Of a DNA stretch of 64,000 nucleotides, positions 18,979-27,862 are shown one piece after another. Both the position numbers and the translations under genes were made by a program. Each line of letters begins with the position of its first letter. The first letter of the stretch is position 1. The notes below the pieces were generated by a model, which worked only from the letters and a program-made list of their open reading frames with translations, was not told where the DNA came from and did no database searches. Source of the DNA: Verrucomicrobiales bacterium (GTDB lineage: Bacteria; Verrucomicrobiota; Verrucomicrobiia; Limisphaerales; UBA1100); assembly GCA_005809105.1 (NCBI GenBank), contig SYLI01000006.1, positions 1 to 64,000 on the forward strand, written 5' to 3'.

Positions 18979-20151
18979 TCAGGCGACGGCGAGCCGGCCT
19001 TCCAAGGCGCGGTGCGCGGCGTCCCATTGGCGGATGGCGTCGCGCAGTTCGGCCAGCGCCTCCTCCAGTTGCGCGCACAGCCCCGCGATGTGGTCGCGGG
19101 CCGTGGCGGCCATCTGGCCGGTGGCGCGCACATATTCGCGGCGGCAGCGTTCCCACGCGGCGGCGGCGGCGGCCAGGCGCTCCTGGGCGGCCTGATACCT
19201 CGCCTCGGTTTGCAAGCACACCGGGCGCGAAACGACTGCAAGCCGGGTGTCCAGCATGCGCGTCTTCTCGGCGATTTCCGACAGTTGAATCTGTTCGTCG
19301 GGCACGCGGCGCAGTTCGGTCGCCAGCCCCAGCTTGTTGAGCACCCACACCGCCCACTTGGTGGGGTCGAACTGCCACGCCTTCACGCCGTTGCGGTAAT
19401 CGTGCTGAAACTCGTGGTGAAAATTGTGGTAGCCTTCGCCAAAGGTCAGCAGAGCCATGATCCAGCTATCGCGCGCCGTGCAGCGGGTGGAGTAGGGCTG
19501 CTTGCCCAGGGTGTGGCATAGGCTGTTGATGAAGAAGGTGGTGTGATGCACCGCCACCAGCCGCGCCACGCCGCCCACGAGCAGGCCCGCCGCCGCGCCC
19601 ACGGGGCCGTCAAGGAGGTATCCCACCAAAGTCGGGATGCCAAAGCCCACCAGCAGGCCAATCTGCGACCACCAACGGTGCTGCCACATCACCATGCGGT
19701 CGGCCTGCAAGTCGCGCGCGTTGTCCAGGTCGCAGCCAAACCGAATCTTGAACATGATCCAGCCAATGTGCGCGTGCCAGAAGCCCTTTGTGATGTTGTA
19801 GGGGTCGTCGGTGTCATCCACGTGCTTGTGATGCCGGCGATGGTCGGCCACCCACGTCAGCGCCGAGGCCTGCATGGCCGCCGCGCCAAAGAGCAATGTG
19901 GCCAGTCGCACGGGCCAGCTGGTCTTGAAGGACAGGTGCGCAAAGTGCCGATGGTAGCCTAGCGTGATGCTCATCCCGCAGGCGATGAAGAGAAAGAGGG
20001 CCAGCGACCCATGAACCCACCAATGGTTGATTTCGCCGCCGTGCCTCCACAAGAACCAGGGCAGCACGGTCAGGGTGATGACCACCGTCAGGATGAGGAA
20101 GCTGCTGTTAAGCCAGTGGACCTGGTTCCATGGAATGCGCCAATTGTTCAT
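18979..20151 (-). CDS. Fatty acid desaturase (acyl-CoA delta-9 type) with C-terminal coiled-coil extension
   Basis: His boxes GYHRHFAH, ADHRRHHKHVDD, GEGYHNFHHEFQHDYRNG; start MNNWRIPWNQVHWLNSSF. Confidence 0.93.
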   Translation of the reverse strand: MNNWRIPWNQVHWLNSSFLILTVVITLTVLPWFLWRHGGEINHWWVHGSLALFLFIACGMSITLGYHRHFAHLSFKTSWPVRLATLLFGAAAMQASALTWVADHRRHHKHVDDTDDPYNITKGFWHAHIGWIMFKIRFGCDLDNARDLQADRMVMWQHRWWSQIGLLVGFGIPTLVGYLLDGPVGAAAGLLVGGVARLVAVHHTTFFINSLCHTLGKQPYSTRCTARDSWIMALLTFGEGYHNFHHEFQHDYRNGVKAWQFDPTKWAVWVLNKLGLATELRRVPDEQIQLSEIAEKTRMLDTRLAVVSRPVCLQTEARYQAAQERLAAAAAAWERCRREYVRATGQMAATARDHIAGLCAQLEEALAELRDAIRQWDAAHRALEGRLAVA

Positions 20152-20310
20152 GAAAAACTCGCCCGGGGTTCCCCGAACAAACCGCGAAACGATGCCCGAG
20201 CCCAACGGGGTTGTAAATAAAAACATACTGGCCGCAGCCTGCTGTACGCCAAAGCGCGACCGGGGAATGACTTGCCATGCATGGGGAAGGCGGTAGCTTT
20301 TTTGCAAACG

Positions 20311-21489
20311 ATGTCCTTGAATGGGTTTGAGCGCGTTGGATGGGCCTGCCGGCTCCTGTGCGCCGTGGCTTTGAGCGGGTTGGAATGGGGCGCGAAAGGC
20401 GCTCCGGTCGGCGGCGGATGGCGCAAGCACGTCGTCGCGTCGGGATTCCACAGTGCCACGGTGGTGGCGGCTGATTTTAACGGCGACAAGAAGCCCGATA
20501 TCGTTGCCGCTGCCGATGGCAGGGTGCTGCTCTTTGCCGCGCCCGGATGGGAGCGCGCCGTCCTGAGCGATGCCGCCTTGGCCTTGAGCTGCATTCACAG
20601 CGAGGTCATGGATGTCAACCGCGACGGCCGGCCCGACTGGATTGGCGCGCAGTACGACAAGCCCGGGCGCATCGTCTGGCTGGAAAACACCGGCAAGCCC
20701 GGCGTCTGGCCGATGCGCGCGGTGGACGAGCAAGTGAACGGCATCCACGGGTTGCTCGTGGCGGACGTGGATGGTGATGGCATTGCCGATCTGGCCGCGA
20801 ACAGCGGGCAGCCCAAAGACACACCCTTTCCCAACAGCCTTGTCTGGTATCGCACCCCCGCGAAGGGCGGCACGGCTTGGAGGCGCACGGTGTTTGCGCG
20901 GGGCGACGCGCCCGGATTGAGCCATTATCTGGGCGTGGGGGATGTCAATGGCGACGGGCGTCCCGATGCCGCCACCGGCGCCAAGGGCGGGCCGCAGGAT
21001 GAGACGGGCTCTGGCGAATGGTTTGCGTGGTGGGAAGCCCCGAAGGATCCGGCGACGGCCCCATGGAAGAAGCATCTGCTGCCCGGCAAACATCCCGGTG
21101 CCACCAACATCCTCATGGCCGACGTGGATGGCGACGGCCGCAACGACTTTGTCGCCAGCCGGGGGCACGGCAAGGGGGTGCTCTGGTTCCATGCGCCCGA
21201 CTGGAAGCCCCGTGATATCAACCCGGATCTCGCCGGGCCGCATTGTCTGGCAATCGGTGACCTCGACCGCGACGGCGATATCGACGCCGTCACCTGCGCC
21301 AAGGACGATCTCGTTGCCGCGTGGTTTGAGAATGATGGCAAGGGCCGGTTCACCACGCACATCCTCGGGCGCAACCAGGCGGCTTACGACATCCGCCTGC
21401 ATGATCTGGACGCCGATGGCGATCTGGATGTGCTGATTGCCGGTCAGGTCAGCAAAAACATCGTGTGGTACGAGAACCCGCTGAAATGA
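20311..21489 (+). CDS. Secreted FG-GAP/VCBS repeat protein
   Basis: ADFNGDKKPDIVAAADG, DVNRDGRPDWIGAQYD, DVDGDGIADLAANSG, DVNGDGRPDAATGAK, DLDADGDLDVLIAGQ. Start codon uncertain (ORF opens at 20272). Confidence 0.85.
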   Translation: MSLNGFERVGWACRLLCAVALSGLEWGAKGAPVGGGWRKHVVASGFHSATVVAADFNGDKKPDIVAAADGRVLLFAAPGWERAVLSDAALALSCIHSEVMDVNRDGRPDWIGAQYDKPGRIVWLENTGKPGVWPMRAVDEQVNGIHGLLVADVDGDGIADLAANSGQPKDTPFPNSLVWYRTPAKGGTAWRRTVFARGDAPGLSHYLGVGDVNGDGRPDAATGAKGGPQDETGSGEWFAWWEAPKDPATAPWKKHLLPGKHPGATNILMADVDGDGRNDFVASRGHGKGVLWFHAPDWKPRDINPDLAGPHCLAIGDLDRDGDIDAVTCAKDDLVAAWFENDGKGRFTTHILGRNQAAYDIRLHDLDADGDLDVLIAGQVSKNIVWYENPLK

Positions 21490-22433
21490 CATTGGATCGC
21501 CGGGAATTCATGGTTCAGGCCGCCGCGGGCCTGCTGGTTTCCAAGGCTGTGCTCGCGGCCGCCCCCCTGAAGCCCGGCGCGGCGGCGTCGGCACCGGCCA
21601 GGGCGTTTGGGCTGCGCTACACGCTGGCCTCGTGCCTCTATGGCACGCTGCCACTGGCACAGATCGTCCCCGAAGCGCCCAAGACGGGCGCCGACACGGT
21701 GGATTTGTGGCCGCGCATCCACGGCAATCAGCGCGAGCAGTTGGACGAGATGGGCCACGACGCGTTCCGGGCGTTGCTGGAGAAACACAAGGTGCGGCTG
21801 GGCATCCTGACCCGTTACGACTTGGGGCCCCTCAAACTGAAGGACGAACTGGCCGTTGCCCAGAAGCTACAGTGCCCGCTCATCGTCACGGGCGCGGGCG
21901 GCAAGAACGGGCTGGCGGGCGCAGACTTGAAGGCCGCGGTGCTGGCGTTGGGCGAGAGCCTGAAACCGACGCTGGCGCAGGCCGAGCAGTGTGGCGTCAC
22001 GGTCGCGATTGAAAACCACAGCGGTCAGTTGCTGCATTCGGCCGACGGCGTGCGCTGGCTGCTCGAGGCCGTGCCCTCGCCGCGGCTGGGGCTGGCACTG
22101 GCACCCTATCACCTGCCGCAGCAGCCCGACGAACTGGCGCGGCTCATCCGCGACGCGGGCGCGCGCCTCGCGCATTTCTACGCGTGGGAACATGGCAAGG
22201 GCTGCATGGTGAAGATGCCCAAGCAGGAGGAGCTGCAGCAATTGCCCGGCCGCGGGCGGCTGGATTTTTCGCCCCTGCTGGCGGCGTTGAAGGCGACATC
22301 CTATCGCGGGGCGGTGTCGGTGTTCATGCACCCGGTGCCGCGCGGCGTGCCCATCCTGGGAACCGTCGCGGAGGTGACGGCCGAGGTCAACCGGGCGCGG
22401 AAATATCTGGAAGCCTGCCTTGCCAGGTCGTAA
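21486..22433 (+). CDS. Sugar phosphate isomerase/epimerase-like TIM-barrel protein, Tat-like leader
   Basis: MTLDRREFMVQAAAGLLVSKAVLAAA; GADTVDLWPRIHGNQ, CGVTVAIENHSGQ; ATGA overlap with the preceding gene. Confidence 0.78.
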   Translation: MTLDRREFMVQAAAGLLVSKAVLAAAPLKPGAAASAPARAFGLRYTLASCLYGTLPLAQIVPEAPKTGADTVDLWPRIHGNQREQLDEMGHDAFRALLEKHKVRLGILTRYDLGPLKLKDELAVAQKLQCPLIVTGAGGKNGLAGADLKAAVLALGESLKPTLAQAEQCGVTVAIENHSGQLLHSADGVRWLLEAVPSPRLGLALAPYHLPQQPDELARLIRDAGARLAHFYAWEHGKGCMVKMPKQEELQQLPGRGRLDFSPLLAALKATSYRGAVSVFMHPVPRGVPILGTVAEVTAEVNRARKYLEACLARS

Positions 22434-22443
22434 TCAGAAGGGG

Positions 22444-23022
22444 ATGCAACCATCGCGCGGCAAGGTGCTCATCATCGTGGGAGACGCCACGGAAACCGTG
22501 GACACGCTCTACCCCTATTACCGGCTGATTGAGGGTGGCTATCAGCCGGTGGTCGCCGCGCCGGAAAAGCGACGCTACCAGATGGTGCTGCACGAGGTGA
22601 AGCCGGGCTGGACGATCACCAAGGAATGGGAGGGCTACAGCATCCAGGCCGACATCGCCTTTGCCGACATCAAGCCCGAGGAGTATGTGGGCATCTTCTT
22701 TAGCGGCGGCCGCGCGCCCGAGTACATCCGCGAGGACGAGGCGCTGCTGCGCCTCACGCGCCATTTCTTTGAGCAGAACAAGCCCGTGGCCAGCGTGTGC
22801 CACGGCGTGGAAATTCCCGCGCGCGCCGGATGCGTGCGCGGGCGCAAGATGGCCACGGTGGCCAAGTGCCAGTTCGACCTTGAGGTCTGTGGCGGCACGT
22901 ACGTGAACGAGCCCTGCGTGATTGACGGCAATCTCGTGAGCGGTCGCACCTACCACGACCACGGCCACTACATGGGCGCGTGGATGCGCCTGCTCGACCA
23001 AGCCACCGGCAATTCCCGCTAG
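22444..23022 (+). CDS. DJ-1/PfpI family protein (class I glutamine amidotransferase-like)
   Basis: KVLIIVGDATETVDTLYPYYRLIEGGYQPVVAAP, YVGIFFSGGRAPEYIRED, PVASVCHGVEIPARAG (nucleophile Cys). Confidence 0.9.
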   Translation: MQPSRGKVLIIVGDATETVDTLYPYYRLIEGGYQPVVAAPEKRRYQMVLHEVKPGWTITKEWEGYSIQADIAFADIKPEEYVGIFFSGGRAPEYIREDEALLRLTRHFFEQNKPVASVCHGVEIPARAGCVRGRKMATVAKCQFDLEVCGGTYVNEPCVIDGNLVSGRTYHDHGHYMGAWMRLLDQATGNSR

Positions 23023-23024
23023 GA

Positions 23025-23041
23025 GCGCGCGGTTAGCGCGC
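23025..23041. terminator. Possible hairpin between convergent genes
   Basis: GCGCGC-GGTTA-GCGCGC between convergent genes; no clear U-tract. Confidence 0.3.
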
Positions 23042-23052
23042 CGCCTTATTCC

Positions 23053-24081
23053 CTACGCCACGCGCGCGATGTTCACAAAACAGTGAACATGATCCAGCAC
23101 CCGGTAGTTCCACACGAACCCCGGGCCTTCGAGCCGCCAGAAGTGCCAGGGCTCCTTGGGGTCGGTCGAATCCTTGTCCTTGTAGAAGGCCAGATTGATC
23201 TTGGCCGTCCCCCCGTTGGCCCGCACGATTTCCATCACCTCGTCGGCGTCCTCCTTGCGGTAGGGCGAGAGCACGGCGCGCATCACCGATTCGACCAGTT
23301 TCTGCTGGTCCTTGGAGAGTTCGGCCAGGCCGATTCCCGGATAGGGCCGCGCCCGGTGCCGCACCGACCCCGCCTGTTCGCCCGGCGATCCCTCGACCAC
23401 CGCGGCCGTCTGCTGCTTGCCATCCAGCGCCGCAAACAAGCCTTGCACCGCGCGCGTCTGGTACTGGAACACATTGCGCTCGCTGTAGCCGGGGGCGCTG
23501 TGGCCGTAATAAAGGGGGCCGCCAAAGGCGGTGCCTGGCACCGAATTGCCATCACAGCGCACGGTGAGGTGATGGCCGGTGAACACCCAAGCGAAGGGGT
23601 TTTTCCCTGATGGATCGCCAAAGATGTGGGCCCCGCAGCCCGCGAGCGAGCCGCTGCCATCAAACTTGCCGTTGCGCGAGAGCCTCCGGTAGCCCTCGTC
23701 GTCCGAGCACATGGCGCGGAAGATGCGTTCCACCAGCTCCTGCTGGGGCTTCGTGTACTCCGTGCCAATCGCGGCCTTGAAGAGGGGGCTGTTGTACATG
23801 CCCATGCGCGTTGGGATTTTCCCCGGGCCACCGCCCTCATCCCAGGGGCGCACCAGCTTGGCGCGCTGTTCGGGCGAGAGCGCCGCGTGCAATTCGCGAA
23901 CCATGTCCTCCGCCGGCTTGGACTTGGCGGGTGCCGTGTCCGCCCGCAAGGCCGACACGCCCGCAGCCGCCAGCGCCGCGCCCTGGCCCAGCGAGAAAAG
24001 AAAGTCGCGGCGCGCGAGGGTGGAGTCTTCAAGGAACCGGCAGTCGGGGCATCCGGGCCGGAGGTGCAATTCGGTATTCAT
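23053..24081 (-). CDS. DUF3500 domain protein with Tat-like leader
   Basis: STLARRDFLFSLGQGAALAAAGVSALRA; GKFDGSGSLAGCGAHIFGDPSGKNPFAWVFTGHHLTVRCDGNS...WHFWRLEGPGFVWNYRVLDHVHCFVNIA. Confidence 0.82.
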   Translation of the reverse strand: MNTELHLRPGCPDCRFLEDSTLARRDFLFSLGQGAALAAAGVSALRADTAPAKSKPAEDMVRELHAALSPEQRAKLVRPWDEGGGPGKIPTRMGMYNSPLFKAAIGTEYTKPQQELVERIFRAMCSDDEGYRRLSRNGKFDGSGSLAGCGAHIFGDPSGKNPFAWVFTGHHLTVRCDGNSVPGTAFGGPLYYGHSAPGYSERNVFQYQTRAVQGLFAALDGKQQTAAVVEGSPGEQAGSVRHRARPYPGIGLAELSKDQQKLVESVMRAVLSPYRKEDADEVMEIVRANGGTAKINLAFYKDKDSTDPKEPWHFWRLEGPGFVWNYRVLDHVHCFVNIARVA

Positions 24082-24144
24082 GGATGGTTGCTGGTTTTGT
24101 TTGGGTTGATGGTGATGCGCCCTTTTGGGGCTTGGGTGGGAAAG

Positions 24145-26571
24145 TTATCGTGCGGGCTTGGAGTCACCGACATTGAGGTGGTGCGCCGTCAGTTCTTGAT
24201 TGCCCGAATCGTCCAGCGCCATGGCGCTGAGCCTGCCATCCTTCGGGTGCGGTACCGTCGCCTGCCAGTCGCACACTCCCGCGTGCTGGCGCACGAGTGT
24301 GGCGCGGGCACCGTTGACGCGGACTTCCTTCACCACGCCATTGTCGTGGGTGATGCCGGTGAGCATCCAGCCACCTTGCGCGCTACGGGCGGTCGTGATG
24401 ACGGTCGCCGGCGGCAGGTCGTCCACCGGATTTAGAAGCTGCGGCCAAGCCAGCTCGCGCACTTCCGCCACGCGCGAACCATCGCCAGTCAGTGGGCGCT
24501 CCTCGCGGTAGGTGTTGCCGTCGCTCAGGAGATGCTTGGCCTTGGTGCTGACAATCTTTGCGTGCCGCCCCGGCCCGAAATGGTCGTGAACGTAGTAAGG
24601 CACGCCCTCATCCACGATGGGGTCGGCCCGCACGCTGCCTCCGCGGTTAAACAGCGGACGCCGACCTTCCTTGGATTGCAGCACCACATTGCGAAAGTGG
24701 CACTCGGCGCCCGGGGCGAGCGCGTTGTCGGTCATGTGAACCACCGGATGAACATCGTCGCCGCGCTTGAGGTCGTCCACCGTGAGCCCATCGACGGTGA
24801 TGCTGCCGTTCTGCGCGCTGGCGTCATCCATGCCGCGATTAAAAGGCTCGGGCCCGAGGCCAGAGAGGTGCACGCGCCGGTACACATGGCGGTCAAACGC
24901 GGGCCGGTACACGCCGTAGGGCGCGTTGTGAATGCGCAGGCCGTCCATCAGCATGGCCGGGCTGTGTGGCCGGATGGCGTAGTGCGACTGCCAGATGGTG
25001 AAGTTGCGCAGGATGTGCGGGTGGCGCGCGTCGGGCCCGGTCCAGTCAACCTTGCGGATGTGCGCGAGAAAGGGCAGGTCGCGGATGGGCGCGTCGGGCT
25101 GGTGATCGCCGTTGGCGGCCACCACCATGCCGGCAAAATTACCATGGGCCTCGTTGTCCTCAAAGCGCCAGATGGGCAGCGTGCGCACGTCCACCTCCTT
25201 GCGCGAACCATCCGGCTGGACGATGGGCAGGCGGCTGTCGAACTGCGAGGTCTTCTGCATGTCATAGCGAAAACCGTACTCGTCGCTCTCCACGCCCACG
25301 TTGCGTGTGAGCGTATTGAGCCCGTTGGCCCACCAGAACGCCGCGCCTTCATTGCGGTCGAAGGGCAGCGCCTGCCCCTTGAGCGCCTTGCCTTGAAAGG
25401 CCTGCACTCCCAGGTTTCGATCCAAGAGATTAAACACCTCCATGCCGTCTTCGAGGAAGAACCCGTGGCCCACCGACTGGTAGCCCACGCAGTCGCGCAC
25501 CACCAGATAGCGCGTGCCGTGGACGGTGACCCACCGGTTGTGCGAATCCACGATCGCCGCGCCCACCACGCCACTGCCGCGCATCGTGTCGCCCACCAGA
25601 TGGAAGTGGATGGCGTAGCGGCCCAACACGCCTTCCTTGCCCAAGTGGGCGAAGCGCGCGTGGCTGATGCCGCCCTGGCTGTAGCGGTGGTACATGGTGT
25701 GGCCGCGCACACCGGCCGGATCGGCGCTCTCCACCACCACATTGCGGGAGAGATTGGCGGCCTCGCTGCGAAATTCACCGGCGCCCGCATGACGGTTGGC
25801 CAGCGGGCGGTCCAGCGTCAGCACCGCGCCGGCGACCTTGGTGAGGGTGCGTTTTTCGGTCTGCGGCTCGCGCGCGTTTTTCGCGCCCGCACGAAACGAG
25901 CCGTACCCCTTGGGGGCCTCGGATGCCGTGAGGATCACTTCATCGCCCGCCCGCCATCCGGCCACCGCCTCGGAGAGGGTCACGGTGGAGTCGCCCGCGG
26001 CGGCGTCCGCGCCGAGTTTGAGCCACGTCCGGTTTAGGGGTGCGCCGTGAATCTCCATCCTGCCCGCACAACACACCAGCGCGGGCGCATCCTCCTTGGG
26101 CAGTCCCTCGAGGTAATGCAGCCGGATGCGCGCCGTGTGCGCCGCCGGGATGGGTTCTTCAAGCGTGCCCACTTCCAGGGTAGGCATGGCGGCAGAGGGC
26201 TGCGCACTGGGTTCGCCCACCTTGTTGACCTCGAGAAAATCACAGGCGAACCCGCGTTCGGTGCAGCGGTCGCCGGCCTGCACTTTGAGCAGGGCGACAT
26301 TGAGCTCGGTGCTTCGGTCGCGGGCGAAATGAAGTTTTCCCGCCACCTGCACGATGCGCAAGACCGGCGTGGTGCGGGCGTCAAAGCGCACCGTGGTGCC
26401 CGGGCTAACCAGCACGCGGTCGCCGGCTTGTGGGAGGCGGGCCGGCTGCCACGTTTTGGCGTCGGACCAATCCCCGTTGCGCGCCGAGCGCACGGAAAAC
26501 TCGACATGGCCGGTTTGCGCAGCCAAGGGCGTCGCCAGCACAATGCCGAGTACGGGGAGCAATCGATTCAT
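24145..26571 (-). CDS. G8-domain protein, CEMIP/TMEM2-like parallel beta-helix
   Basis: SVRSARNGDWSDAKTWQPARLPQAGDRVLVSPGTTVRFD (G8-like); GRYAIHFHLVGDTMRGSGVVGAAIVDSHNRWVTVHGTRYLVVRDCVGYQSVGHGFFLEDG. Confidence 0.82.
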   Translation of the reverse strand: MNRLLPVLGIVLATPLAAQTGHVEFSVRSARNGDWSDAKTWQPARLPQAGDRVLVSPGTTVRFDARTTPVLRIVQVAGKLHFARDRSTELNVALLKVQAGDRCTERGFACDFLEVNKVGEPSAQPSAAMPTLEVGTLEEPIPAAHTARIRLHYLEGLPKEDAPALVCCAGRMEIHGAPLNRTWLKLGADAAAGDSTVTLSEAVAGWRAGDEVILTASEAPKGYGSFRAGAKNAREPQTEKRTLTKVAGAVLTLDRPLANRHAGAGEFRSEAANLSRNVVVESADPAGVRGHTMYHRYSQGGISHARFAHLGKEGVLGRYAIHFHLVGDTMRGSGVVGAAIVDSHNRWVTVHGTRYLVVRDCVGYQSVGHGFFLEDGMEVFNLLDRNLGVQAFQGKALKGQALPFDRNEGAAFWWANGLNTLTRNVGVESDEYGFRYDMQKTSQFDSRLPIVQPDGSRKEVDVRTLPIWRFEDNEAHGNFAGMVVAANGDHQPDAPIRDLPFLAHIRKVDWTGPDARHPHILRNFTIWQSHYAIRPHSPAMLMDGLRIHNAPYGVYRPAFDRHVYRRVHLSGLGPEPFNRGMDDASAQNGSITVDGLTVDDLKRGDDVHPVVHMTDNALAPGAECHFRNVVLQSKEGRRPLFNRGGSVRADPIVDEGVPYYVHDHFGPGRHAKIVSTKAKHLLSDGNTYREERPLTGDGSRVAEVRELAWPQLLNPVDDLPPATVITTARSAQGGWMLTGITHDNGVVKEVRVNGARATLVRQHAGVCDWQATVPHPKDGRLSAMALDDSGNQELTAHHLNVGDSKPAR

Positions 26572-26668
26572 GACAGGTGGCTTTGGCTTCGACGGCGGCG
26601 GGTTTGTGGAATTCAGCACCGCGCTACTTCAGGGAAACCACACGGCGCCCGGTTGCGGCAGTTTTTTT

Positions 26669-27793
26669 CTAGGGCATGTAGCCTTGAATCCAGCCGCGAG
26701 AAGCCTGCGGGGGGATGGCATCGGCCGCGTCCTTGCCGTCAGCCAGGGTGAAAGAGATGCCCAGCGGGAATTTGCCCTTGGGGGCGTTGCCCGTATAGGT
26801 GCCTTCGCCAAAGAACTCGCCCTTGGCGACCCAGTCCATCCGCGTGACCTTGCCGCCCTTGGTTTCGACCACGCCGTAAAGCTCGGCATCAAAGCCGCGG
26901 TCGCCTTTGGCGGACTGAAGCTTGACGGTGGCGCGCAACACGCCCCCGCGCAGGGCGCCTTGCACCGCGCGCACTTCACCGGCCTCCCACATGGGGGGTT
27001 CGCCGCGCGTGTTGTCCACGAGGTGAAAGCGCGCGATGCGCCGCAGCAGTGCCTCGGGCAATTCCCCTTTGGCGAGCGCGGCGTGCTCGGCGGCGCTGAT
27101 CCACAGGTTGTCGCGCCCGAGGGACTCCTGAAAGATGCGGCGCGTGGCGTCCTCGGTGTCTTCGTAGCCGCCAAGCACCTTGCTGTGGACTCGCACGATG
27201 AGCCCGCCCGGCGGCGGCTGCGGGCTAAAGCGTGCCTCGGGCTTGCCCCGGTCGAGAGCCGCGGCTTGGGCCGGCGGGCGGAACTTGGCCAGCGCCGACT
27301 TCATCATCGCTTGAACGCGGTCCACCCCCCGGTTGTTTGTGAAACCCAGCAGCATGCCGCCGGCGTCGGCGGCATAGAGCCCCTGCGTGGTGCCCTGGCC
27401 GACCTTGCGCGGGCCTTGATTGGCGATCTTCTGGTAGAACTTGCCTTCGTTGTCCTGCTGCCGGCGCTGGTACCACTGGTCGATGGCCACGGGCACGAAG
27501 CGCGTCTTGAGCAGGGTGACGATTTCCGGATTGGAGAAGATCGACGCACGGTCGATCACGCCGTTGTTTCAAGTACAACCCAAGGGATGGCCGTCCATCG
27601 CCCAGATGAAGATGGGCTTGCCCTCGCGCGCGGCGATGGCCTGCGCCTCCAGCACGGAGGTCTTCCAGGGGATGCTGCGCCACACGGCATGGGGATCGGG
27701 CTGCAGCTCGCGGTGCAGTTTTTGAAATTCGGCCTCGGTGATGGCCATGCCGGCATTCGCGGCGCAAACGAAGGCGCAGAGAAGCATTCGCAT
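26669..27793 (-). CDS. Candidate selenoprotein: secreted thioredoxin-like protein with in-frame UGA at codon 75 (CxU motif)
   Basis: ORF 27569..27826 ends ...IFIWAMDGHPLGCT-TGA and the same frame continues NNGVIDRASIFSNPEIVTLLKTRFVPVAIDQWYQRRQQ to 26669; UGA followed after 11 nt by GAUCGAC-CGUGC-GUCGAUC hairpin. Confidence 0.78.
27542..27560 (-). promoter_or_regulatory. Candidate bacterial SECIS hairpin
   Basis: GAUCGAC CGUGC GUCGAUC, 7 perfect pairs, loop with G at position 2, 18 nt between UGA and loop. Confidence 0.65.
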
Positions 27794-27862
27794 GGGGCAT
27801 CTTTTTCGGCCGTGCCGATTTGTCAATGGACAAGTGCGACGCGCCCGCTAGCATCCCCCATC

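Noticed and set aside
24532-26037. 501-aa plus-strand ORF antisense to the G8 protein
   Set aside because: Antisense artefact, strong His/Val/Arg bias and no recognisable motif.
27569-27571. Interpretation of the UGA as a plain frameshift or two separate genes
   Set aside because: The frame is unchanged across the TGA, the downstream part lacks a convincing own start and signal peptide, and both halves make one thioredoxin-like protein; sequencing error remains possible.
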